This document shows, piece by piece, positions 15,464 through 22,477 of a DNA stretch of 64,000 nucleotides. The stretch's first letter is position 1; each line of letters begins with the position of its first letter. Below the pieces are notes generated by a model. The model worked only from the letters and a program-made list of their open reading frames with translations. It searched no databases and was not told where the DNA came from. The DNA comes from Falsirhodobacter sp051195255 (GTDB lineage Bacteria > Pseudomonadota > Alphaproteobacteria > Rhodobacterales > Rhodobacteraceae). The DNA lies in contig NZ_JBNJLK010000004.1 in NCBI RefSeq assembly GCF_051195255.1, positions 203,904-267,903 on the forward strand. The letters are read 5' to 3'. The translations under genes were made by a program, and so were the position numbers.

Positions 15464-16014
15464 TGCTGACCCCTACGCAGAACGTTCGCGCCATGCTGGA
15501 CATCCTCAAGACCCACCACCCCGACGCCTCCTGCGCGTGTTCGGACGCCGAGCTGATGCGCTACGCCATGACGGACATGCTGCTGGTCGAAGCCCTCGGG
15601 CTGGACATCGGTCAGGTCATCAGCGCCGCCGAAGTGGATGCCCGTTACGAGGTCCAGCGCCTTGGGCCGGTTGACGGCACGGTGTTCGTCGAACCCCCGG
15701 TCATCTCCGCCGAAGAGCTTTCCCCGCCGCAGCCTCTGCCCGTCCCGGCATTGCGGCGCACCTCTCCAGCCACACTGACCCCGCCGTTTGACGGCACGTG
15801 GCTGGAGCCTTTCATTCATCGGAGCCAACGCCATGACCTGCGAAGTGCTACCCCCCGCATTGTCCACCCGCCGCGCCCGCGCCGCTGCCATCCTCGTAAG
15901 TGCCCGCGCCGTCCTGCGCCACGGCACCCGCGACAGCGAGATCGTGCTGCTGGACGGCAAGACCTGCACGAACGCCACCTTCGCGGAGCACGTGGCCTTC
16001 GCCCTGTGCCGTGA
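15463..16014 (+). CDS. Phage early protein of unknown function
   Basis: 183 aa from ATG 15463. The first about 100 residues look protein-like (MLTPTQNVRAMLDILKTHH; CSDAELMRYAMTDMLLVEAL). The tail after about residue 120 is Arg/Pro-rich and overlaps the next gene in another frame, so the natural stop may have been lost to a frameshift; a stop is available near 15790 in a neighbouring frame. It belongs to the overlapping early-gene string that runs to the Rad52 gene. Confidence 0.45.
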   Translation: MLTPTQNVRAMLDILKTHHPDASCACSDAELMRYAMTDMLLVEALGLDIGQVISAAEVDARYEVQRLGPVDGTVFVEPPVISAEELSPPQPLPVPALRRTSPATLTPPFDGTWLEPFIHRSQRHDLRSATPRIVHPPRPRRCHPRKCPRRPAPRHPRQRDRAAGRQDLHERHLRGARGLRPVP

Positions 16015-16142
16015 CGGTGACGCCCTGCCCGAGATCCAGGAAGAGATCGACCGCGTTCTGACGCTGGCCGGATACGCCCCAACTTACTGGAAGCGCCGGA
16101 TCGAACGCTTTCAAGCCGGCGGATGCAGATCACGATCCGGCC
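15833..16142 (+). CDS. Phage early protein, about 100 aa, end uncertain
   Basis: ATG 15833 opens MTCEVLPPALSTRRARAAAI and continues with FAEHVAFALCRDGDALPEIQ and YAPTYWKRRIERFQ. After about 16120 the same frame turns Arg/Pro-rich because the coding sense moves to another frame (next feature), although the frame itself stays open to 16516. I place the end near that change. It may be a whole small gene or the front of one split by a frameshift. Function unknown. Confidence 0.4.
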
Positions 16143-16286
16143 TGGCAGCGCATCGCGGGCTACGGCGCCATCGCCCTGCACTGCTGCCTAGTCCTGATCC
16201 CCTGCCTCTGGTGGGCGGCGCAGACCAGCACCGACGCCACGCTGGCACAGGCCACGCAGGCGCAGTTCGTGGAGTGGTCGGAATGA
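16101..16286 (+). CDS. Small phage membrane protein, start not clear
   Basis: This frame reads SNAFKPADADHDPAWQRIAG, then a membrane segment (ALHCCLVLIPCLWWAA) and a polar tail ending VEWSE at TGA 16284-16286, which overlaps the next ATG as ATGA. No ATG, GTG or TTG is available at the front, so it is either broken or fused to the previous gene by a frameshift. Topology: one membrane pass. Confidence 0.4.
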   Translation, partial: SNAFKPADADHDPAWQRIAGYGAIALHCCLVLIPCLWWAAQTSTDATLAQATQAQFVEWSE

Positions 16287-16516
16287 TCAGCGCGCGGCCC
16301 TTCTACCGCGACGAGTTCGGCATCGGTCAGATCCGCCTCGCCCGCATCCGCTATGAGGCCGCCGAGGCAGAACTAGCGGAGTGCGCACCGATCGCCTTCA
16401 CCCGCGGCTACGTGCCCGATCTGGTGCGCGCCTCGGCCCGCCGCCGCTTCACCGCCGCCCGAGCCGAAAGCGATCGGGCCAAGACCATCCTCCGCCACAT
16501 GGGAGCATTCCAATGA
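16283..16516 (+). CDS. Small phage early protein, 77 aa
   Basis: ATG 16283 overlaps the previous stop as ATGA; TGA 16514-16516 overlaps the next start the same way. The product is a soluble helical protein (IGQIRLARIRYEAAEAELAE; FTAARAESDRAKTILRHMG). No family is recognised. Tight coupling on both sides supports it as a real gene in the recombination operon. Confidence 0.55.
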   Translation: MISARPFYRDEFGIGQIRLARIRYEAAEAELAECAPIAFTRGYVPDLVRASARRRFTAARAESDRAKTILRHMGAFQ

Positions 16517-17001
16517 ACATGCGCATCGACATCCCGCTGATCGAGCGGATCGCCGCCCTCCTCGACCCCTACCGCGACGACGGCGACCTGTTCATGGACA
16601 GCCTCGACAGCCAGACCGACGTGCTGGACCTGATGGACCGGTCCCTCGCCGCCATGCAGGCCGACGAGGCGCTGGCTCAGGCGATCAAGTCGCAGGAAGA
16701 CGCACTGGCGAAGCGCCGGCAGAGGATCGAGAGCCGCCGGGACGCCCACAAGGCCGCCGTGCGCGAGATGCTGCGGGCGACCGGCCAGAAGAAGGTCGAG
16801 CGCCCCCTCGCTACCCTGTCCATGCGGCAGGGATCGGTGGCCGTCCACATCCACGACGATGCTTCCGTGCCCACGCAGCTCTGCAAGGTCACGCGGACGC
16901 CCGACAAGGCCGCGATCCGCAAGCAGATCGAGGCGGGCGAGGACGTGCCGGGCGCCTACTTGGTGCGCGGCGAAGACACCCTCAGCGTGCGGGTGCTCTG
17001 A
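16513..17001 (+). CDS. Siphovirus Gp157-like protein
   Basis: 162 aa from ATG 16513. It has the Gp157 layout: N-terminal helices, a coiled middle (DEALAQAIKSQEDALAKRRQ; RDAHKAAVREMLRATGQKKV), then beta-rich PLATLSMRQGSVAVHIHDDA and an end with PGAYLVRGEDTLSVRVL. Gp157 proteins occur in phage recombination modules and have been linked to phage resistance in streptococci. Here it precedes the Rad52-like gene, the usual neighbour. Its stop overlaps the next ATG by one base. Confidence 0.75.
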   Translation: MNMRIDIPLIERIAALLDPYRDDGDLFMDSLDSQTDVLDLMDRSLAAMQADEALAQAIKSQEDALAKRRQRIESRRDAHKAAVREMLRATGQKKVERPLATLSMRQGSVAVHIHDDASVPTQLCKVTRTPDKAAIRKQIEAGEDVPGAYLVRGEDTLSVRVL

Positions 17002-17945
17002 TGGATTGGGAAAAGGCCTCGGTCGAGCTCACCCGCAAGCTGGACCCCGCACACGTCAAGCAACGGACGCAGGGCGGGTCCGGCGTCTCCTATGGGGAAG
17101 GCTGGCACGCCATTGCCGAGATGAACCGCATCTTCGGCTTCGGCGCGTGGGACCGGCAGACGCTGGACATCCGCCAGCTAGGCGAGCCGCGCGACGTGTC
17201 GAGTAAGATCCGCGTCGACTACATGGCCCGCGTCCGCGTCACGGTCACGCTGGAGAATGGCCGTACGGTCACCCGCGACGGATGGGGCTTCGGCCAAGGC
17301 ATCGACCGCGATGTGGGTCAGGTTCATGAGAGCACGCTGAAAGACGCCGAAACCGACGCCATGAAGCGGGCGATGATGACGTTCGGCAATCCGGCCAAGG
17401 GAGTTTCCCTGCTGAAGTCAGACGCAGATCCTCGGGAAGCATGGCCGCAGGACAAGATTAATGCGTTCCGCAAGGTGGCGACCGGCCGTGCGCTGCTGAT
17501 CTTCGAGCTGTGCCTGGGGACGGGCCAGAGGATTGGCGACGTGTTGAAGATGCGGTGGAGCGACATTGAGAGCAACGGGATCAATGTCCAGCAGGGCAAA
17601 ACAAAGGCCAAGCTATGGGTCCCGCTGACGCCGCGGTTGGCCGATATCCTGAAAGCGACCCCGCGCATTGGGATGACGATCTGCGCGTGGGGCACTGCCG
17701 GCAAGGCAACCTCTTACCGGGGGGCGGCCGACATGGTTCTGGAGGTGCGTCGTCAGATCGGCGCCGAGGCATACGACCTGCACGGGCTTTGTTACTCGGC
17801 GGCGGCAGAACCGGCGGCGGCCGGTTGCAGCGACGAGATGATCATGGCGATCACCGGCCACAAGACCTCCGCAATGGTGGCCCGATACGCGGGACGGGCC
17901 CGGCAGAAAGCGCGGGCGACAGAGGCTCAGGAACGGCGGAAATAG
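17001..17945 (+). CDS. In-frame chimera: Rad52-type annealase front fused to integrase C-terminal domain
   Basis: 314 aa, uninterrupted. Residues 1-129 are a Rad52/22-type single-strand annealing protein (YGEGWHAIAEMNRIFGFGAW; DGWGFGQGIDRDVGQVHEST; AETDAMKRAMMTFGNP). From residue 130 the sequence is a tyrosine recombinase end (KGVSLLKSDADPREAWPQDK; TGQRIGDVLKMRWSDI). Of the catalytic residues, Arg177, His261, His287 and Tyr296 are present, but the box-II arginine expected three residues after His261 is Cys264 (DLHGLCYS). The recombinase part is therefore probably dead and lacks its core-binding domain. At the junction the bases CAATCCGGCC also occur in the left integrase remnant. It ends about 80 bases before the tRNA-like repeat. 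Confidence 0.8.
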   Translation: MDWEKASVELTRKLDPAHVKQRTQGGSGVSYGEGWHAIAEMNRIFGFGAWDRQTLDIRQLGEPRDVSSKIRVDYMARVRVTVTLENGRTVTRDGWGFGQGIDRDVGQVHESTLKDAETDAMKRAMMTFGNPAKGVSLLKSDADPREAWPQDKINAFRKVATGRALLIFELCLGTGQRIGDVLKMRWSDIESNGINVQQGKTKAKLWVPLTPRLADILKATPRIGMTICAWGTAGKATSYRGAADMVLEVRRQIGAEAYDLHGLCYSAAAEPAAAGCSDEMIMAITGHKTSAMVARYAGRARQKARATEAQERRK

Positions 17946-18027
17946 CGTCGCAACATTCGCGGATGGTTCCCGCTATGTCCCGCGCTTTTCTCAACAGGAA
18001 TACAAGGGAATTTAGTTGGTTGGGCGG

Positions 18028-18079
18028 GGATTTGCAATCCGGTGCATAGCCTGCCCACCCGCCGTAGACCAAGACTGAC
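18028..18079. repeat. Attachment-site direct repeat, copy 2 (far end)
   Basis: A 52-base copy of 8073-8128 lacking one CTGC unit. It holds the 5' half of tRNA-Cys (acceptor 5' strand, D-arm, anticodon) plus 16 flanking bases but no T-arm, so it is not a working tRNA. It marks the right edge of the phage region. Confidence 0.8.
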
Positions 18080-18134
18080 CGGTGTTTAACCGCGCAGAAA
18101 CAGGGTGCAAGACCTTCCTTGCGACCGAAACGGA

Positions 18135-18161
18135 CTGCGGGGAACGCCGCGCCCCCCGCAG
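18135..18161 (-). terminator. Hairpin terminator after the superoxide dismutase gene
   Basis: Stem CTGCGGGG / CCCCGCAG with an 11-base loop, ten bases past the sod stop on the minus strand. No T-run. Confidence 0.4.
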
Positions 18162-18170
18162 CCCCGCGAC

Positions 18171-18860
18171 TTACTCGGCCAGCGCCGCCTCGTAACGTTC
18201 CGAAACCTTTGTCCAGTCGACCACGTCCCACCACGCGCTCAGATACTCGGCCCGGCGGTTGTTGTAGGTAAGGTAATAGGCGTGTTCCCACACGTCGTTG
18301 CCCATCAGCGGCACGCCCTGCGTCTCGGCGACGTCCATCAGCGGATTGTCCTGGTTCGGGGTGGAGGTGATCTCCAGCTCGTCCTCCTCGTTGACGATCA
18401 GCCAGACCCAGCCGGAGCCGAAACGGTCCGCGCCTGCCTTTTCGAAGGCGGCCCGAAACTCCTCATCTGATCCAAAGGAGGTCGTGATCGCTTCCGACAG
18501 TTCGCTCGACATCTCTTTCGTCTGCCCGACCGGCGTCATCGTTTCCCAGAAGAAAGTGTGGTTCCAAAGGCCGCCCGCGTTGTTGCGCACGGCCGGGGTG
18601 AAGGTCCCTGCCCCCGCGACAAGCTCCTCCAGCGTCGCCTCCTTCGGCGCGTCGCCGGCGTCAATCGCCTTGTTCAGGTTGTCGACATAGGCCTTCTGGT
18701 GCTTGCCGTGATGCAGCTCCATCGTTTCCGCGCTGATCACGGGGGCAAGCGCATCCGTGGCATAGGGAAGATCCGGAAGCGTGAAAGGTCCTTGTGTCTG
18801 CGCTGCGGCAACAACGGGGCAAGCCGCAACAACGGTCGCGATGATGGTCTTTTGGAACAT
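18171..18860 (-). CDS. Exported Fe/Mn superoxide dismutase
   Basis: 229 aa from ATG 18860 behind GAGGAGGAG. It dismutates superoxide. Metal-ligand motifs are complete: MELHHGKHQKAYVDNL, GGLWNHTFFWETM and DVWEHAYYLTYNNRRAEYL. An N-terminal signal peptide (FQKTIIATVVAACPVVAAAQ) is unusual for this family, whose bacterial members are mostly cytoplasmic; this one should work in the periplasm, where Cu/Zn enzymes are more typical. Fe or Mn preference cannot be decided by eye. First host gene right of the phage repeat; transcribed toward it. Confidence 0.9.
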   Translation of the reverse strand: MFQKTIIATVVAACPVVAAAQTQGPFTLPDLPYATDALAPVISAETMELHHGKHQKAYVDNLNKAIDAGDAPKEATLEELVAGAGTFTPAVRNNAGGLWNHTFFWETMTPVGQTKEMSSELSEAITTSFGSDEEFRAAFEKAGADRFGSGWVWLIVNEEDELEITSTPNQDNPLMDVAETQGVPLMGNDVWEHAYYLTYNNRRAEYLSAWWDVVDWTKVSERYEAALAE

Positions 18861-18946
18861 GACGTTCTCCTCCTCATGATAAGGACGAACCCGTGGCGGC
18901 CGCACCCGTTCCCTGTGCAGGATGTGGCACAACGCCGCTGACGGAG

Positions 18947-19729
18947 TCAGGACCGTGCAAAAAGCGCCATGCCACCGCGCGACCTGCCCCGCCACATCGC
19001 GAAGAACGCGCAGGCCAGCAAAACCTCCGCCACGTCGCCGCCGTAATACATCCATTGCGCGGCGGCCTCGATCTCCGCCAAATCGGCGCCGGTCCCCGAG
19101 GGATAGCCCCTAAGGAACATGATCTTGCCCAGCACCGCATGGGCCGCCATCGCCGCGAACAGGCATCCCAGCCGCATCGCCCATCCGGGTCGGTGGGGCG
19201 CCGGATCCGGGCCCACGACCGCCCAAGTGAACAGGCACCCCGCGACCACGAAATGCACATGCAGCAGAAAATGAAGCGCCGGACTCTCCATCGCCGCCGT
19301 GTAGAGCGGGGTCAGATACAGACCATACATCCCCCCCACATCCAGCACCGCCGCCGTCACAGGATGCACCAGCACCCGAACGGGCCGGGTTCCAAGGAAG
19401 GCCACGACGCGACGCGCCCCCGCGACCGGCAGCCTGCGCAACAAAAGCGTCCCGGGCGCCGCGAGCACCAATCCCAAAGGCGCGAACATCCCGAGCATGA
19501 GGTGCTGCGCCATGTGCCCGCGCAGATCATGATGCGCCCAATGCTGCATCGGCGGCGACATTGCACCCGAAACCAGCGCCACACCGAGACAGAAGAACAC
19601 GCTCCGATACCACGGCCAGTTGCCATTCTTCCGATCCGCCAAGGTCGCGCCGAAATACAGCGCCGCCGCCATCAGAGGCAGAACCGTGAACAGCAGGAAC
19701 AGCCCGGCGCCGCCCTCAGGATGATGCAT
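18947..19729 (-). CDS. CtaG-like (caa3-type) cytochrome oxidase assembly membrane protein
   Basis: 260 aa from ATG 19729. Seven or so membrane segments with the caa3_CtaG pattern: His-rich MSPPMQHWAHHDLRGHMAQH, LLRRLPVAGARRVVAFLG, HFLLHVHFVVAGCLFTWAVV and a late MYYGGDVAEVLLACAFF. This family is distinct from the Cox11/CtaG copper chaperone despite the name; the histidines may bind copper or heme. It overlaps the DUF2243 gene by 14 bases; the two are often neighbours. Confidence 0.8.
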   Translation of the reverse strand: MHHPEGGAGLFLLFTVLPLMAAALYFGATLADRKNGNWPWYRSVFFCLGVALVSGAMSPPMQHWAHHDLRGHMAQHLMLGMFAPLGLVLAAPGTLLLRRLPVAGARRVVAFLGTRPVRVLVHPVTAAVLDVGGMYGLYLTPLYTAAMESPALHFLLHVHFVVAGCLFTWAVVGPDPAPHRPGWAMRLGCLFAAMAAHAVLGKIMFLRGYPSGTGADLAEIEAAAQWMYYGGDVAEVLLACAFFAMWRGRSRGGMALFARS

Positions 19730-20168
19730 GCCGACCCTGACGCAGAAGCACGGCCCCCACCAGCAAAAGCAGCACCGCCGCCCCGTTCCACAGAAGGTCG
19801 TAGATCCAGATGTTCTCCACATACCGGATCTCGTGCAGGCCCAGCACCTTGTGGTTCACGATGCCGTCGAACAGCTGGAACCCGCCCATCCCGAGGAAGA
19901 ACCCGCTCCAGGCCGGCCGTCGCACCAGCGCCCCCGTCTTCCGCAGGCCGGACAGCAGAAAGAACCCGAGGACCAGCAAGATCAGTTCCGCCGAATGCAG
20001 CAGCCCATCCGACAGCAGCGCGATGGCCGGCGTCGACCGATCCACGAAATGGTGCCAGGCCAGGATCTGGTGAAAGACGATCTCATCGACCGCAGCCATC
20101 ATGCCAACACCGATCAGGACCGTGGACAGGATCGACCGCCGCCGATCTGGTGCATGTTCTGGATTCAT
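19716..20168 (-). CDS. DUF2243 membrane protein
   Basis: 150 aa, four membrane segments. Conserved-looking features include GVGMMAAVDEIVFHQILAWH, LSDGLLHSAELILLVLGFF and GGFQLFDGIVNHKVLGLHEI, with several membrane-embedded His and Asp residues. Function is unknown; it commonly accompanies the caa3_CtaG-like gene, as here, where the genes overlap. The start ATG 20168 is the first in the frame. The upstream region holds a 16-bp palindrome. Confidence 0.75.
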   Translation of the reverse strand: MNPEHAPDRRRSILSTVLIGVGMMAAVDEIVFHQILAWHHFVDRSTPAIALLSDGLLHSAELILLVLGFFLLSGLRKTGALVRRPAWSGFFLGMGGFQLFDGIVNHKVLGLHEIRYVENIWIYDLLWNGAAVLLLLVGAVLLRQGRHASS

Positions 20169-20553
20169 GGGCTTCCCTCAAAACGGCTACCCGCATCCTG
20201 ACAGGAAGCGGGCAGCAAGGAAACAGCGACGACGCACCCCATCGGTCAGATGCAGACCTGCGGCGAAAGGTTCGCACAAACGTATAAAATTTTATACAAT
20301 GATGCCGAGAAGCCACAGCCCCTGCGCGCCGAATGAAGAACCCCAATACAAGCGGAGACGCGCACGGGCCCTGCCGGGATGAAGAAATAAAGGCGGGGGT
20401 ATATCGATCATGTCGAAAGCCCGGCCAAGACACGTCAGCCTTTCCGCATAAGCCGCGGCGCCACCGGAACATTCGAAGATCATCGCGCCTCGAAAGCTAG
20501 TCTGGTCACATCAATGCAACTATAGATTGTTAGAAGGAACACCGCCAAGGGTC
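20169..20553. other. Divergent intergenic region
   Basis: About 385 bases without a supported gene, between the minus-strand DUF2243 gene and the plus-strand RsbU-like gene. It should hold promoters for both and includes the 20282-20297 palindrome. Confidence 0.5.
20282..20297. promoter_or_regulatory. 16-bp perfect AT-rich palindrome
   Basis: GTATAAAA/TTTTATAC, a perfect inverted repeat without spacer in a GC-rich background, 114 bases upstream of the DUF2243 start and 257 bases before the RsbU-like gene. It reads as a dimeric regulator site. Confidence 0.5.
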
Positions 20554-21729
20554 ATGATGCTGATCATCGTTGCAGATGACGACGCCCTACAGCGCCGCTA
20601 CGTGTCGGTCGTGATGACGAAGCTGGGTCATCAGGCGCTCGAAGCGTCGAACGGAGAGGAGGCCCTTGCCCTGCTGATGCAGAGCGAGGCGCAGATCCTC
20701 GTCTGCGACCTCGACATGCCGCTGATGAACGGCCTGCGCCTCACGCAGGAGATCCGGGCCCGGGGCCTCGACCGTTACGTCCACATCATCATGATCACGG
20801 GCAGCGGCCAGAACGAGGATCGCAAGCGCGCGCTGGAAGCCGGCGTCGACGATTTCATGACAAAGCCCTTCGACGCCTCCATGCTGCGCGTCCGCATCGG
20901 CGCCGCCGCGCGGCTGGTGGAACACGAACAGCAGATGAAGGAAAAGACCCGCATCCTTCACGAGGCGCATGAACGTATCCGCAGTGATCTGGAAGCCGCC
21001 GCCCGCGCGCAGCGCCGGATGCTGCCGCTGGGCACGCGCTTCGTGGGCGAATACGGGTTTGCCGCGACGTTCCTGCCGTCGACATTCGTGTCGGGTGACA
21101 TGTTCGGTTATTTCACCCTGGGGTCAGACCGCATCGGGTTCTATGCCATCGACGTGTCGGGCCACGGCATACAGGCCGCATTGACCTCGGTCGCCTTCGG
21201 GCATCTGGTGACCTCCGAATACTTCGCCACCCATGCAACCGGCCCGGACGGCCAGCCCGACCCCGCCCAGCTTGCGCGGATCCTGAACGGACGGTTCTAC
21301 AAGCCCGACGACGACTCCTATCTGACGATGTTCGCCGGCGTGCTGGACGAACGGACGGGCGATCTGGTGTTCTGCCAGGCCGGCTATCCCATGCCGATGC
21401 TGGCGCGTCCCGACCAGACGGTGGGCCTGATCGGCGACGGCGGCTTCCCCATCGGCCTGTGGGAAACGGCGGAGTATCACAACCTGTCCCTGCGTCTGCT
21501 GCCCGGCGAACGGATCGTCCTGTGCTCTGACGGCGCGACCGAGGCGGAGGATGCGAACGGCACCGCTTTTGGCGAGGAGCGGCTGGGCGCGCTTGTCGCC
21601 CGTGAAACCGCCTGTCGCACCGAAGACCTGCCGGCACGGGTCGCGGCCTCGCTGGCCGACTGGCGCGATGGCCGCCCGCTGGATGACGACCTTACCGTTC
21701 TGGTACTGGAGAGGAGACCAACCCCGTGA
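20554..21729 (+). CDS. Response regulator fused to PP2C-type phosphatase (RsbU/RssB-like)
   Basis: 391 aa. Residues 1-120 are a receiver domain with the phospho-acceptor Asp52 (LVCDLDMPLMNG), Thr in MITGSG and Lys in FMTKPFD. A coiled linker (HEAHERIRSDLEAAARAQRR) leads to a SpoIIE/RsbU phosphatase domain with VSGDMFGYF, YAIDVSGHGIQAAL and late LDDDLTVLVL acidic metal ligands. Such proteins dephosphorylate a STAS antagonist and thereby switch its partner kinase; that antagonist and kinase are the next two genes. ATG 20554 or 20557 is preferred over TTG 20527 because AAGG lies just upstream. Confidence 0.9.
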   Translation: MMLIIVADDDALQRRYVSVVMTKLGHQALEASNGEEALALLMQSEAQILVCDLDMPLMNGLRLTQEIRARGLDRYVHIIMITGSGQNEDRKRALEAGVDDFMTKPFDASMLRVRIGAAARLVEHEQQMKEKTRILHEAHERIRSDLEAAARAQRRMLPLGTRFVGEYGFAATFLPSTFVSGDMFGYFTLGSDRIGFYAIDVSGHGIQAALTSVAFGHLVTSEYFATHATGPDGQPDPAQLARILNGRFYKPDDDSYLTMFAGVLDERTGDLVFCQAGYPMPMLARPDQTVGLIGDGGFPIGLWETAEYHNLSLRLLPGERIVLCSDGATEAEDANGTAFGEERLGALVARETACRTEDLPARVAASLADWRDGRPLDDDLTVLVLERRPTP

Positions 21730-22067
21730 TCACCACCGACACCCACGGACAGGGCATCTGCCTTGTCAATCCGAACATGCCGCGCCTGACCGCCGCCACC
21801 GCCACCGCCTTCAAGGACGAGGTGGCCCAGATGATCGACCAAGGCTACGACAAGCTGGTCATCGATCTGGGTGACGTGTCCTTCGTCGATTCCTCCGGCC
21901 TCGGGGCGCTGGTGGGCCTGCTGAAGAAGGTCGGCAACCGGGGGGAGATCATCCTCTGCCAGCCGGCCGACAGCGTCATGCAGATGTTCCGCATCACCCG
22001 CATGGACCGCGTGTTCAAGTTCCTGCCGGACCGCGCGCAGGCACTGGACGCGCTGAACGCCGGCTGA
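21726..22067 (+). CDS. STAS-domain anti-sigma factor antagonist (SpoIIAA/RsbV-like)
   Basis: 113 aa from GTG 21726, overlapping the phosphatase stop by four bases. It shows the STAS fold with the phosphorylation motif FVDSSGLGAL; Ser57 corresponds to the SpoIIAA phosphoserine. When dephosphorylated it should bind the RsbW-like kinase and free that kinase's target. It is the likely substrate of the preceding PP2C protein. Confidence 0.9.
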   Translation: MITTDTHGQGICLVNPNMPRLTAATATAFKDEVAQMIDQGYDKLVIDLGDVSFVDSSGLGALVGLLKKVGNRGEIILCQPADSVMQMFRITRMDRVFKFLPDRAQALDALNAG

Positions 22068-22068
22068 C

Positions 22069-22473
22069 ATGCAGCTGTTCAGCGTCCTCATCCCGCCGGA
22101 TCTGGCCGAGGTCGATGCCATCGCCCCCCGGCTGACGGCGCAGGTGGAACCGCTTCTTTCCGAAGACCGGCTGCCCGCGTTCGAGATCGCGGTGGTGGAG
22201 GCCCTGACCAACGTGATCCGCCACGGCGGCCTGCGGCCCGACCAGACGGTGGGCGTCGCCTTGCACCAGACACAGGGCGGGATCGAGGCGACGATCACCG
22301 ACGAAGGCCGCGCCCCGCCCGATGACCTGTTCACGAAACCGCTGCCCGAGGATGACGGCGATCCCATGGCGGAATCCGGCCGCGGCATCGGCCTGATCCT
22401 CATGTGCGCGGACCGGGTCACCGCCACCCGGGAAGACGGATGCAACCGTCTGGTCCTGCGCTTCGAAGGGTGA
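22069..22473 (+). CDS. RsbW-like anti-sigma/serine kinase (GHKL ATPase)
   Basis: 134 aa, one base after the STAS gene. N-box residues lie in EIAVVEALTNVIRHGG, a G1-like box is TITDEGRAPP and a G2 box is ESGRGIGLILM. In partner-switch systems such kinases phosphorylate the STAS protein and hold a sigma factor or another effector. No sigma factor gene is visible nearby, so the effector may be encoded elsewhere or be a non-sigma protein, possibly the adjacent hybrid kinase or the envelope machinery. Confidence 0.88.
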   Translation: MQLFSVLIPPDLAEVDAIAPRLTAQVEPLLSEDRLPAFEIAVVEALTNVIRHGGLRPDQTVGVALHQTQGGIEATITDEGRAPPDDLFTKPLPEDDGDPMAESGRGIGLILMCADRVTATREDGCNRLVLRFEG

Positions 22474-22477
22474 CGCG

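Noticed and set aside
18022..18063. A second tRNA-Cys
   Set aside because: Only the acceptor 5' strand, D-arm and anticodon region are present; the T-arm and 3' acceptor strand are missing and 4 bases of the D-loop are lost.
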